The notes below the pieces were generated by a model. That model ran no database searches and was not told the origin of the DNA. It saw only the letters and a program-made list of their open reading frames with translations. The translations under genes were made by a program, and so were the position numbers. A stretch of 64,000 nt of DNA from Methylobacterium radiodurans (GTDB lineage: Bacteria > Pseudomonadota > Alphaproteobacteria > Rhizobiales > Beijerinckiaceae). The DNA lies in assembly GCF_003173735.1 (NCBI RefSeq), contig NZ_CP029551.1, positions 4,789,001-4,853,000 of the forward strand, read 5' to 3'. Of the stretch, positions 27,985 through 38,055 are shown piece by piece (positions within the stretch are counted from its first letter, which is position 1; every line of letters starts with the position of its first letter).

Positions 27985-28305
27985 ATGACGCATGTGAACG
28001 CGCCGCGCACGCGCGTGCTCGGTCTGGCCGCCCTCGTCGCGGGCGGCCTCGCTCTCGCAGGGCCGGCCAGCGCCGCACCGCTCGCCCCGGCCCCCCTCTC
28101 GGGCGAGGCGACGGTCCAGACGGTCGCGGGCGGTTGCGGTCCCGGCTTCCACCCGAATCCCTGGGGCGTCTGCCGCCCGAACTGGGGCCCCCGCCCCTAT
28201 TGGGGCCCGCGACCCTACTATCGCCGTCCGATCGGCTGGGGACCGTACGGCCGACCCTATCCGCGCCCCTACCGGCCCTACGGCGTCTATGGCCCGCGCT
28301 GGTAG
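27985..28305 (+). CDS. Small secreted Pro/Tyr/Arg/Gly-rich protein
   Basis: This 106-residue protein has a signal peptide (hydrophobic LGLAALVAGGLALAGPASA, cleavage near residue 34). The mature part has the GCGPGFHPNPWGVCRPN motif with two Cys, and then a tail made almost wholly of Pro, Tyr, Arg, Gly and Trp. The motif is common in short secreted alphaproteobacterial proteins of unknown role. A near-perfect ribosome site AAGGAG lies before ATG 27985. It is monocistronic and ends at a strong terminator, which suggests substantial expression. Confidence 0.8.
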   Translation: MTHVNAPRTRVLGLAALVAGGLALAGPASAAPLAPAPLSGEATVQTVAGGCGPGFHPNPWGVCRPNWGPRPYWGPRPYYRRPIGWGPYGRPYPRPYRPYGVYGPRW

Positions 28306-28327
28306 GCTCATCGGCCGAAGAACCAGG

Positions 28328-28357
28328 AAGGCACCTCGCACCGCGAGGTGCCTTTTT
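28328..28357 (+). terminator. Rho-independent terminator
   Basis: A 10-bp perfect stem (aggcacctcg / cgaggtgcct) with loop caccg is followed by TTTT. It lies 22 bases after the stop of the small secreted protein. Confidence 0.88.
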
Positions 28358-28598
28358 CCTTTGCAGGCCTGCCGGGCGGGCAGGTTCGGGAGAAGCTTTC
28401 CAAGCTCGTCCTGGCGCGAGATCGGTCACCCCGGTGGATTGCCGAAACCTTAAGCGGAACATGCTCTTGCTGCATATCAGCCGCTCGCCGCACCGACTCC
28501 TGCTGCGGTGCGGCGAGCCATATATGCGTTGCACCAATCACAGGCGGAGCTGCCCACGCAATGGGCGGCCTCGCCGTCAGCAGAGGTTCCGTTTTTCC

Positions 28599-28745
28599 AT
28601 GGCCGCCGCCCGCAGCGTTCTGAACCGTGTCCGCGCCTACCTGCGCTACCGGGACACCGTCACGCAGCTCTCCCGCCTGAGCGACCGCGAACTCGCCGAT
28701 CTCGGCATCAGCCGTCACGAGATCCGCGGCCTCGCGCGCCACTGA
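28599..28745 (+). CDS. DUF1127 (YjiS-like) small protein
   Basis: This 48-residue protein matches the DUF1127 family, in which a basic N-terminal helix is followed by the conserved LSRLSDRELADLGISRHEI motif; here it ends EIRGLARH. Members of the family in Agrobacterium influence phosphate and carbon metabolism and RNA turnover; the exact role here is unknown. The ATG is at 28599 with GAGG upstream. The longer frame from 28134 is an artefact of high GC, because it overlaps the secreted protein gene. Confidence 0.82.
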   Translation: MAAARSVLNRVRAYLRYRDTVTQLSRLSDRELADLGISRHEIRGLARH

Positions 28746-28811
28746 CCGCGCCCGCCTTCCGCACCCGGCGGGCCCGTTGATTGAGGGCCCCCGCCTCCGC
28801 TATGCCGGCGC

Positions 28812-30233
28812 ATGACCGAGGCTAGCATCATCCACATCGTCGGCGGCGGGCTCGCCGGCTCCGAGGCCGCCTGGCAGATCGCCGAGGCCGGCCACCGGGC
28901 CGTGATCCACGAGATGCGGCCCGTCCGTCGCACCGAGGCGCACCAGACCGAAGGTCTGGCCGAGCTCGTCTGCTCGAACTCCTTCCGCTCCGACGACCCG
29001 AACGGCAATGCCGTCGGCCTGCTGCACCAAGAGATGCGCACCCTCGGCTCGCTGATCATGCGGGCCGGCGACGCGCATCAGGTGCCGGCCGGCGGCGCGC
29101 TGGCGGTCGACCGCGACGGTTTCTCCGAGGCCGTCACCGCCGCGCTCGCGGCGCACCCGAACGTCGAGATCCGGCGCGAGGCGATCGACGACCTGCCGCC
29201 CGAGAGCTGGGGCCCGACCATCGTGGCGACCGGCCCGCTCACCGCGCCCGGCCTCGCCGAGGCGATCCGGACGCTCACCGGTGCCGAATCGCTGGCCTTC
29301 TTCGACGCCATCGCGCCGATCGTGCACCGCGATTCCATCGACATGGGCAAGGCGTGGTTCCAGTCCCGCTACGACAAGGCGGGGCCGGGCGGCACGGGTG
29401 CCGACTACATCAACTGTCCGCTGGACCGCGAGCAGTACGACGCCTTCATCGCTGCCCTGATCGCGGGCGAGAAGACCGGCTTCAAGGAGTGGGAGGCCTC
29501 GACCCCCTATTTCGACGGCTGCCTGCCAATCGAGGTGATGGCCGAGCGCGGTCCCGAGACCCTGCGGCACGGCCCGATGAAGCCCGTTGGCCTCACCAAC
29601 CCGCACAACCCGACCGTGAAGGCCTGCGCCATCGTGCAGCTGCGCCAGGACAACGCGCTGGGCACCCTCTACAACATGGTCGGCTTCCAGACGAAGCTGC
29701 GCCACGCCGAGCAGGTGCGGATCTTCCGCACGATCCCGGGCCTGGAGAACGCCGAGTTCGCCCGCCTCGGGGGGCTGCACCGCAACACCTATCTGGACAG
29801 CCCGCGGCTCCTCGACGCCACGCTCCGGCTGAAGGCGAGGCCCGCCTTGCGCTTCGCAGGCCAGATCACCGGCTGCGAGGGCTACGTCGAGAGCGCCGCC
29901 GTCGGCCTGATGGCGGGCCGTTTCGCGGTGGCGGAGGCCGAGGGCAGGCCGCTCGCGCCCCTGCCGCAGACGACGGCGCTCGGCGCGCTCATCGCCCACA
30001 TCACAGGGGGGCATGTGGAGGCGCAGGACGAGGGCGCGCCGCGCTCCTTCCAACCGATGAACGTCAATTTCGGCCTGTTCCCGCCGCTTGACCGGATGCC
30101 CCGCAACGAGACCGGCCGACGCCTGCGCGGCCCCGAGAAGGCGGCGCTGAAGAAGCGTGCGCTGACCGATCGGGCACGGGCGGACCTCGCGGCCTGGATC
30201 GGCGGCGACGCGCCGCGCGCGGCGGCGGAATAG
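28812..30233 (+). CDS. trmFO: Methylenetetrahydrofolate-tRNA-(uracil-5-)-methyltransferase TrmFO
   Basis: TrmFO makes the m5U54 (ribothymidine) of the tRNA T-loop using methylenetetrahydrofolate and FADH2. The 473-residue protein shows the GidA-like FAD-binding N-terminus ([23 protein letters not shown]) and the TrmFO-specific block [26 protein letters not shown] with its active-site Cys. Further conserved segments are [44 protein letters not shown] and [19 protein letters not shown]. It is a typical alphaproteobacterial housekeeping gene, present in place of TrmA. Confidence 0.95.
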   Translation: MTEASIIHIVGGGLAGSEAAWQIAEAGHRAVIHEMRPVRRTEAHQTEGLAELVCSNSFRSDDPNGNAVGLLHQEMRTLGSLIMRAGDAHQVPAGGALAVDRDGFSEAVTAALAAHPNVEIRREAIDDLPPESWGPTIVATGPLTAPGLAEAIRTLTGAESLAFFDAIAPIVHRDSIDMGKAWFQSRYDKAGPGGTGADYINCPLDREQYDAFIAALIAGEKTGFKEWEASTPYFDGCLPIEVMAERGPETLRHGPMKPVGLTNPHNPTVKACAIVQLRQDNALGTLYNMVGFQTKLRHAEQVRIFRTIPGLENAEFARLGGLHRNTYLDSPRLLDATLRLKARPALRFAGQITGCEGYVESAAVGLMAGRFAVAEAEGRPLAPLPQTTALGALIAHITGGHVEAQDEGAPRSFQPMNVNFGLFPPLDRMPRNETGRRLRGPEKAALKKRALTDRARADLAAWIGGDAPRAAAE

Positions 30234-30304
30234 GTCGGCCCGACTGGGACCCCGAAGGGGGCGATACCCAGCGGCGGGTTCTCAGGGCGACGCCCCGAAG
30301 CGCA

Positions 30305-31414
30305 TCAGCGCAGCGGGATCTCCACCACCCGCGGCGCGCCTTCCTTGGGCCCGTCGAATAGCACCAGGGCGCGCTGGCGCTCCGTCGTCCGGTCCAGCGG
30401 CAGGAGCGCCTCGGGCTTGACCTTCCGGCCGTAGCCGTCGAGGGCGAGCGCCTGAACGGGGGCGTCGGTGCCGTTCCAGCGATAGACCGCGTAGTCCCCG
30501 GCCTCGACGCCGTCGCCCTTCGGGTCCAGCATCGGACCGGCCAGGATCAGGAAGCCCTCCGGCACGGCGACGAGATCGCGCACTCCGCGCGCCTGTCCGG
30601 TGGTGTCGCGCCCGAGCGCGATCCGGCTGACCTGCGCGGGGCTTGGCTCCCCCTCGAACAGGTTCGTCAGAGGCACCGAGATGACCACGGCGTCGCCGCC
30701 TTCGAGGACCGGCCCGCGGAAGCCCGCGTGGAGTTGGCCGTCGCGCACGGCGACCCCCTCGACCGTCACGCCGCCCTCCTCGAGCGGGCGGTCGTGGAAG
30801 GGCTTCAGCACGGGATCCTCCCGGATCAGCCGCGCAAGCGCCCGCGTGCCGGTGATCTCGGGATTGCCCTTGAGCACGCCGGTCTCGGGATCGACGGCGG
30901 CGGGGTCGAAGCGGATCCGGAACAGCTGCCGCGTCGCCTCGGCCCGGGCCACCGTGCCGGCCTCCGGCTTGCCCGCGGCGCGCCGCGGGCGACCGTGTGA
31001 CCCGATCACGTAGAAGGCACCGTCCGCGTAGGCCACGCCCTCCGCGTCGAGTTCGAGCGGCACCCCCTCATGGGCGGCATCGATCAGGCGGATGAAGCTG
31101 CCGGCCCGCAGGGCACCGTCGCGCAGGATCACGATCTGCGCACCCTGGGATTCGTCGTCCGCCACGAGGCAGACGCGTGGGAAGCCCGAATCGGTCGCGC
31201 AGGCGATGCCGCTGACGTCGTCGGCCTTGTCGCTCGCGGCGGTGTCCTCGGGACGGTTCTGGTCCGGCTCTCCGTAGAGCTTGCCCGAGACCGGCCAGGG
31301 TTCGGCTCCGCCCGCGCGGGCCGGCGCGCCACCGGCGACCGTGAGCACGGCGAGGAGGAGCGAGGCCGCGAGGCCGGGCCGGAGGGCCGCTCGGGCGTTC
31401 GTGCGGGCGTTCAT
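30305..31414 (-). CDS. DUF3616 secreted protein
   Basis: This 369-residue protein has a signal peptide (AASLLLAVLTVAGGAPARA, cleavage near residue 34). The mature part matches the DUF3616 family: DVSGIACATDSGFPRVCLVADDESQGAQ, LDAEGVAYADGAFYVIGSHGR, and the repeated beta-blade pattern up to GYGRKVKPEALL. These features suggest a beta-propeller in the periplasm. No enzymatic function is known. It converges with trmFO and is followed upstream by a GNAT gene in the same direction, 86 bases away. Confidence 0.8.
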   Translation of the reverse strand: MNARTNARAALRPGLAASLLLAVLTVAGGAPARAGGAEPWPVSGKLYGEPDQNRPEDTAASDKADDVSGIACATDSGFPRVCLVADDESQGAQIVILRDGALRAGSFIRLIDAAHEGVPLELDAEGVAYADGAFYVIGSHGRPRRAAGKPEAGTVARAEATRQLFRIRFDPAAVDPETGVLKGNPEITGTRALARLIREDPVLKPFHDRPLEEGGVTVEGVAVRDGQLHAGFRGPVLEGGDAVVISVPLTNLFEGEPSPAQVSRIALGRDTTGQARGVRDLVAVPEGFLILAGPMLDPKGDGVEAGDYAVYRWNGTDAPVQALALDGYGRKVKPEALLPLDRTTERQRALVLFDGPKEGAPRVVEIPLR

Positions 31415-31500
31415 GTCGAGGGATCACCGGTCATCGGGCGGGCAACCGTAGCCGATCGATGGCGCGCGAAGAAGCGCGGCCCTCGCGGCACACGGCCCCG

Positions 31501-32031
31501 CTAGATCGTCTGACCCCAGACCATCACCCGCCGGCCTGGCCGATGGCCGTCGTCGCCCGTATCGCGAAATCCGAGCTTCGTCAGCAGCCCCCATGAGGCC
31601 GTGTTGGTGGGCCGGCACTCCGCCACGATCGTGCGGCGGGGGAAGCGCCCCTTCAGCAGCCCGACGATCCCCGAGACCGCCTCGGCCCCGAAGCCGCGCC
31701 CGCGCGCGGCTCCGCCGATCCAGTATCCGATCTCGACCGCCCCCTCGCCCCGCAGGTGGGCGCCGACGACGCCGACGAGGCCGCGGTCGGCCCGGGTCCA
31801 GGCGCCGAGGAAGCGGTCGCGCCCGCGCGCGCCGCCCGCGATCATGGCCCGCGCGTCCTCCAGCGTGAACGGATCGGGCAGGAAGTCGACGGCGCCGGTG
31901 ATCGCCGGATCGTCGGTGAGGCGGCGCATCGCCTCCGCGTCGCCGGGCGCGAGCCCCGCGATGGCGAGCCGCTCGGTCGTCAGGCCGGGCAGATCGGTGA
32001 GCGTGTCCTGTCGGAAGCGGCGGAGGAACAT
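31501..32031 (-). CDS. GNAT-family N-acetyltransferase
   Basis: This 176-residue enzyme is of the RimJ/RimL-like GNAT type. It opens TERLAIAGLAPGDAEAMRRL and contains the acetyl-CoA-binding segment EIGYWIGGAARGRGFGAEAVSGIVGLL with the Q/RxxGxG/A pattern. NTASWGLLTKLGFRDTG is the usual C-terminal block. Its target, whether a protein N-terminus or a small molecule, cannot be inferred from this. Confidence 0.87.
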   Translation of the reverse strand: MFLRRFRQDTLTDLPGLTTERLAIAGLAPGDAEAMRRLTDDPAITGAVDFLPDPFTLEDARAMIAGGARGRDRFLGAWTRADRGLVGVVGAHLRGEGAVEIGYWIGGAARGRGFGAEAVSGIVGLLKGRFPRRTIVAECRPTNTASWGLLTKLGFRDTGDDGHRPGRRVMVWGQTI

Positions 32032-32106
32032 CCCGCAGGATCTGGTGCGCGCGCGGGCGCCGGGAAGGCACGGTTGCCGGAAGCGGCTTAATCCCGCTCG
32101 CCCATG

Positions 32107-32137
32107 AAAAAACCCGCCCCGGACGTCCGGGACGGGT
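32107..32137 (-). terminator. Terminator of the lactate permease gene
   Basis: Read on the minus strand, an 11-bp stem with one mismatch (acccgtcccgga / tccggggcgggt) and a two-base loop is followed by six T residues. It lies 33 bases after the permease stop codon. Confidence 0.8.
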
Positions 32138-32169
32138 CGCTCAGGGCGGCTGGCTCAGGTCCGGTGCTC

Positions 32170-33894
<1,725 letters not shown>

Positions 33895-34134
33895 GGGGGG
33901 CGTATCCTCCGATCGAGCCGTCTCTTGGACGGTCCCGTTGCTCGGCCTCTAACAGAGCCTTGCTTGTGGCTCAACGCCGGGACCCTGGGCGTGCCGGAGG
34001 CCGGCACCCGGCACCGCATCCGTCCGCTTAACCCCCGATTCACCTTGGAGCCGCTCAGCCCCGCTCTCCGCCTCCGTCCTTAGCCCGCACGAAACCACCG
34101 CGATGGCTTCCTGCTCCGACAGGAGAGGTGAGCG

Positions 34135-35706
34135 ATGTCGAAACGCGGCAGCTGGGGTGAGGGTGAGCTCTACGAGGCACTCTGTCTCCTGATGATCGGG
34201 GCGTGCCTCTGGATCATCGGCGCGCAGTTCCACGCCTTCGAGAGCCTGAACGCCTTCGTGGCGCGTCACGGCGTCTCGGACCTCTTCATGCTGGTCGCCC
34301 TGATGGGGCTCGCGATGTTCGGTGCCAGCGTGCGCAAGTCGCTGCTGCTGCGCGACGCGCTGCGCGAGCGGGATGCGGCGGCCCGAGAGGCCGAGGCCAT
34401 CGCCCGGCACGATGTGCTGACGGGTCTCGCCAACCGCCGTCTCTTCCTCGAAGCCGTCAAGGCGCAGCGCGCGGGCGCCGGGCCGGTGCCGAGCCACGCC
34501 GTTCTGCTGCTCGATCTCGACCGCTTCAAGCCGGTCAACGACATCTACGGCCACGCGGCCGGCAACGCGGTGCTCTGCGCGGTCGCCGAGCGTCTGCGCC
34601 GGCTGATCCCGGCGGGCGGCGTCGCGGCGCGCCTCGGCGGCGACGAGTTCGCCGTGCTGGTGCCGCTCGAAAGCGGCAGCGACGGCCTCGTGCGCCTCGC
34701 CCAGGCGATGATCGCGGCGATCGGCGAGCCGGTCCTCTGGTGCGGCAACGCGCTGAAGGTCGGCGGCACCGTCGGCATCGCGCTGGTCGAGACCGAGATG
34801 GCGGATGCCGACGCGGTGCTGCACGCGGCCGACCTCGCGATGTACCAGGGCAAGAAGGACGGGCGCGGCACCTACCGGGTCTTCAAGAGCGCGATGGATC
34901 TCGAGCTGCGCGCCCGCGCCCAGCTCGAGAGCGAGCTGCGCGACGCGATCCAGCGCGGCGAGATCGAGCCCTTCTACCAGCCCGTCGTGGCGCTGCCGGA
35001 GAAGACGCTGATCGGCGTCGAGGTGCTGGCGCGCTGGCGCCACCCGGTGCGGGGCCTGCTCACGCCCGGCCACTTCATCGGGATCGCGGAGGAGACCGGC
35101 ATGATCGCCGACCTCTGCTACCGCCTGCTGCGCCAAGCCTGTCTCGATGCGCGCGACTGGCCCTCCCACCTCCTGCTCGCGGTCAACATCTCGCCCCAGC
35201 AGTTCCAGGACCGCTGGTTGTGCGAGCGCATCCTGTCGATCCTGACGGAGACGGGCTTCCCGCCCTCGCGCCTGGAGGTGGAGATCACCGAGAGCGCCCT
35301 GGTGCAGGACCTGGAGGCCGCCCGCACCACCCTGACCTCGCTGCAGAACCTCGGCGTCCGCATCGCGCTCGACGATTTTGGCACCGGCTATTCGAGCCTC
35401 TACCACCTGCGCGAGCTGAAGTTCGACAAGCTGAAGATCGACCGCTCCTACGTCGACACCATCACGATGAGCGACGAGCGGGCCAAGCTCGTGGACGCGA
35501 TCATCAAGCTCTCGGCGAGCCTCGGCCTCGTCACCACCGCGGAGGGCATCGAGACGGATGCGAGCGTGGACTGGCTCTCGGGCCAGGGCTGCGATTACGG
35601 CCAGGGCTACCTCTTCGGCGCCCCGATGCCGCGGGCTGAGCTGACGGCCCTGCTCGCCGCGCCCGGCGCGCACGGGATGAGCGCGCCGATGAAGGAGGTG
35701 GCTTGA
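34135..35706 (+). CDS. GGDEF-EAL cyclic-di-GMP turnover protein
   Basis: This 523-residue protein has two N-terminal membrane helices (about 15-35 and 48-68). A GGDEF domain follows with an intact active site GGDEF near residue 168. The EAL domain reads GVEVLARWRHP (EVL in place of EAL, a tolerated variant, Glu near 296), EITESAL, ALDDFGTGYSSL and LKIDRSYVD. Both halves look catalytically competent, so it could make or degrade c-di-GMP; many such hybrids act mainly as phosphodiesterases. The RxxD inhibitory site before GGDEF is not evident. GGAGAGG lies just upstream of the start. Confidence 0.93.
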   Translation: MSKRGSWGEGELYEALCLLMIGACLWIIGAQFHAFESLNAFVARHGVSDLFMLVALMGLAMFGASVRKSLLLRDALRERDAAAREAEAIARHDVLTGLANRRLFLEAVKAQRAGAGPVPSHAVLLLDLDRFKPVNDIYGHAAGNAVLCAVAERLRRLIPAGGVAARLGGDEFAVLVPLESGSDGLVRLAQAMIAAIGEPVLWCGNALKVGGTVGIALVETEMADADAVLHAADLAMYQGKKDGRGTYRVFKSAMDLELRARAQLESELRDAIQRGEIEPFYQPVVALPEKTLIGVEVLARWRHPVRGLLTPGHFIGIAEETGMIADLCYRLLRQACLDARDWPSHLLLAVNISPQQFQDRWLCERILSILTETGFPPSRLEVEITESALVQDLEAARTTLTSLQNLGVRIALDDFGTGYSSLYHLRELKFDKLKIDRSYVDTITMSDERAKLVDAIIKLSASLGLVTTAEGIETDASVDWLSGQGCDYGQGYLFGAPMPRAELTALLAAPGAHGMSAPMKEVA

Positions 35707-35772
35707 CGGTTCAGGGGGATCCGGTTCGCCCGTCGGGCTGGGCCCGTACAGGATCGGCCGAAGATTCGGGCC

Positions 35773-36666
35773 TCATCGCGCGGCCCGCGCCGCGCGCCAC
35801 AACCGCCAGAGCCGGCGCCAGCGCGGGATCTCCACCGGCGTGTTGAGCGGGTCGTAGGTGACCCGCTCCATCGCCGCCAAATAGTCTTCGGTCAGCGCGA
35901 GCGGCAGGAAGGCGAGACGCACGGCCGGCGCCAGGGCGGCGTCCCGGGCGTGGGCGGCTTCGAGATGGCGCCGCGCCACGTCGCGGAGGTCCGCGCAGGC
36001 GCCCTTGAGGCCCGGGCCGCCGCGGCCCGTCACGATATCCTCGCGGGTGACGCCGTGCCGGCCCAGGATGTCGGCCGGCAGGTAGACGTGGCCCGAGCGG
36101 GCGTGCCAGGGCAGCGCCCGCAGCAGGCCCGTGATACCGTAGGCCACGCCCGCGTGGCCCGCGGCCGTCGCGCCGCCCGGATCCGTCCCGTCCGCGACGA
36201 TCAGGCTGGCCAGCCGGAACAGGCTGGAGGCTGTCTCGCCGCAATAGCCCTCCAGGTCGTTCAGGCGGGGCATCGGGTCGTCGTAGAGGTCGAAGACGCG
36301 GGCGTCGATCAGATCGACGAAGGGCTGGCGCCCGAGCCGGCGCGCGACGATCGCGTCCTCGAGCGCCGCCGCGACGGGGTTGGCCCGCACGTCGCCGCGG
36401 GCCTCGCCCTGCAGCGCGTCGCGCCACCATTGCAGGCGGATCTCGCCGGCCATCGGGTTGGTGGCGGCCTCGCGCACGCGAGCGATCGTGAGGCTGAAGG
36501 CGAAGAGGGCGAAGAGATGGGGCCGCGCCGCGGCCGGGGCGAAGAGGGTTGCGAAGTAGCGGTCCGGGTCGCCCGCGCGCACCAGGGCCTCGCAGTGACG
36601 GAAGGCGAAGTCGAGGCCGCCCCCCTCCCCGTTCGCCGCCGCGTTCTCGCTCAACGGGTCGGCCAT
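35773..36666 (-). CDS. Phytoene/squalene synthase-like protein, NDUFAF6 type
   Basis: This protein of about 297 residues belongs to the trans-prenyl-synthase-like family but lacks the paired aspartate motifs. The first is replaced by GEIRLQWWRDALQGE, and where active enzymes have QLTNILRDV this protein has YGITGLLRALPWHARSGHVYLP. This is the pattern of NDUFAF6 (C8orf38), a complex I assembly factor in mitochondria, so catalysis of squalene synthesis is unlikely. Its gene overlaps or directly follows the Mth938/NDUFAF3-like gene, and GTG 36678 (forming GTGA with the upstream stop) is an alternative start. It is the last gene of the yajC-secDF group. Confidence 0.82.
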   Translation of the reverse strand: MADPLSENAAANGEGGGLDFAFRHCEALVRAGDPDRYFATLFAPAAARPHLFALFAFSLTIARVREAATNPMAGEIRLQWWRDALQGEARGDVRANPVAAALEDAIVARRLGRQPFVDLIDARVFDLYDDPMPRLNDLEGYCGETASSLFRLASLIVADGTDPGGATAAGHAGVAYGITGLLRALPWHARSGHVYLPADILGRHGVTREDIVTGRGGPGLKGACADLRDVARRHLEAAHARDAALAPAVRLAFLPLALTEDYLAAMERVTYDPLNTPVEIPRWRRLWRLWRAARAAR

Positions 36667-36674
36667 CCGGCGCC

Positions 36675-37055
36675 TCACGCCACCGCGATCAGGGCGGCGG
36701 CGACCTTGCGGTTCTCGCCCGCCAGGATGTTGTAGGTGCGCGCCGCCGCGCCCGTCTGCATCACGTCGAGCCCGATCTTCATGTCCTTGAGCCAGCCGCG
36801 CAGGTCGGGGGGCAGCGGCACGATGTCGGCGCCCGTGCCGACGAGCAGGAGCTCGATCGACTCCGCCTCGGCCTGGACCGGGCGGAGCGCCGTGCGGTCG
36901 ATGCGGCGCGGATCCGCGACGTCCCAGGCACGGATGCCGATGGGCAGAACGAGGATCGATCCGCGATGCGACATGTCGCCGAAGCGGAAGCCGCCGTTGC
37001 CGTAGGCGTCGATCGGGAAGCGTCCCGGCAGGAAGCCCGCGTCGAAGGCTGCCAA
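36675..37055 (-). CDS. Mth938-domain protein (DUF498), NDUFAF3 homologue
   Basis: This 126-residue single-domain protein has the Mth938 pattern: IDAYGNGGFRFGDMSHRGSILVLPIGIRAWD, ELLLVGTGADIVPLPPDLRGWLKDMKIGLDVMQTGAAARTYNIL. The mitochondrial homologue NDUFAF3 is needed for complex I assembly, and the same gene order next to secD/secF is known in alphaproteobacteria. It starts 4 bases after secF and its stop overlaps the NDUFAF6-type gene, so it is in the middle of a tightly packed operon. Confidence 0.88.
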   Translation of the reverse strand: MAAFDAGFLPGRFPIDAYGNGGFRFGDMSHRGSILVLPIGIRAWDVADPRRIDRTALRPVQAEAESIELLLVGTGADIVPLPPDLRGWLKDMKIGLDVMQTGAAARTYNILAGENRKVAAALIAVA

Positions 37056-37059
37056 GCCG

Positions 37060-38004
37060 CTACTCCGCCGCCTGGGGCACGCCGCCCCGGCTCTCCGAGG
37101 CGCGCTTCACGCCAGAAAGCATCAGGCCGAGATAGATCAGCACCGGGGTCGAGACGAAGATTGCCGAGTAGGTGCAGATCACCACGCCGCAGAGCATCAC
37201 CACCGCGAAGCCCTTGATCGCCTCGCCGCCGAACAGCACCAGCGCCAGCAGCGACAGCGCGGTCGAGATCGAGGTCATCACGGTGCGCGACATGGTGGAG
37301 TTGATCGAGAGGTTGAGCAGCTCGACGGTCGGTATCGTCTTGTAGCGGCGCATCAGCTCCCGGGTGCGGTCGAACACCACCACGGTCTCGTTCAGCGAGT
37401 AGCCGACGATCGTCAGGATCGCGGCGATCGAGGTCATGTTGAACTCGATGCGGGTGATGATGAAGATTCCGACCGTCAGCACGATGTCGTGCAGCGTGCC
37501 CACGATGGCGCCGAGCGCCAGCTCCCGCTCGAAGCGGAACCAGAGGTAGAGCAGCACGGCCACGACCGAGAGCACGACGCCGAGCGTGCCGGACTGCACG
37601 AGTTCGCCCGAGACGCGCGGGCCCACCGTCTCGGTCCGGCGGAAATCGTAATCCGCGTCGAAGGCGGCGTGCGCCTTGTTCATCACCGCGGTCTGGCCCT
37701 GCTCGCCGGCCTGGAGCGGGAAGCGCACGAGGATCTGGCCCTCGCCGCCCAGTTCCTGCACCTCCGACTCGCCGAAGCCGAAGCTGTTGGCGGTGTGGCG
37801 CACCGCCGCCACGTCCGCCTTGCCGGACTTCGCCTGCAGCTCGACCAACGTGCCGCCCTTGAAGTCGATGCCGAAGTTCAGGCCGACGGTGACGAACAGA
37901 ACCACCGTCGCCACCGACAGGAGCGCCGAGAGCGGGAAGGTGAAGCGCCGGAAGCGCATGAAGTCGAAGTGCGACTCGTCGGGCCAGAGGCGAAGCAGGC
38001 GCAT
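37060..38004 (-). CDS. secF: Protein translocase subunit SecF
   Basis: This inner-membrane component of the SecDF complex uses the proton gradient to pull proteins through SecYEG. The 314-residue protein has a first membrane helix near 25-45, then LNFGIDFKGGTLVELQ, a periplasmic domain, and five more helices (about 150-300). The conserved TIVGYSLNETVVVFDRTREL and SINSTMSRTVMTSISTALSLLAL are present. It follows secD by 51 bases in the same direction. Confidence 0.96.
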   Translation of the reverse strand: MRLLRLWPDESHFDFMRFRRFTFPLSALLSVATVVLFVTVGLNFGIDFKGGTLVELQAKSGKADVAAVRHTANSFGFGESEVQELGGEGQILVRFPLQAGEQGQTAVMNKAHAAFDADYDFRRTETVGPRVSGELVQSGTLGVVLSVVAVLLYLWFRFERELALGAIVGTLHDIVLTVGIFIITRIEFNMTSIAAILTIVGYSLNETVVVFDRTRELMRRYKTIPTVELLNLSINSTMSRTVMTSISTALSLLALVLFGGEAIKGFAVVMLCGVVICTYSAIFVSTPVLIYLGLMLSGVKRASESRGGVPQAAE

Positions 38005-38055
38005 GATCGGTCTCGTGCTCGGGAAGGTCTTATGCAGGCTCCCCAGTCAAAGGGT

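Noticed and set aside
28134..28598. Extended plus-strand frame before the DUF1127 protein
   Set aside because: It would overlap the secreted Pro/Tyr/Arg-rich gene and run through its strong terminator; only the part from ATG 28599 matches the family.
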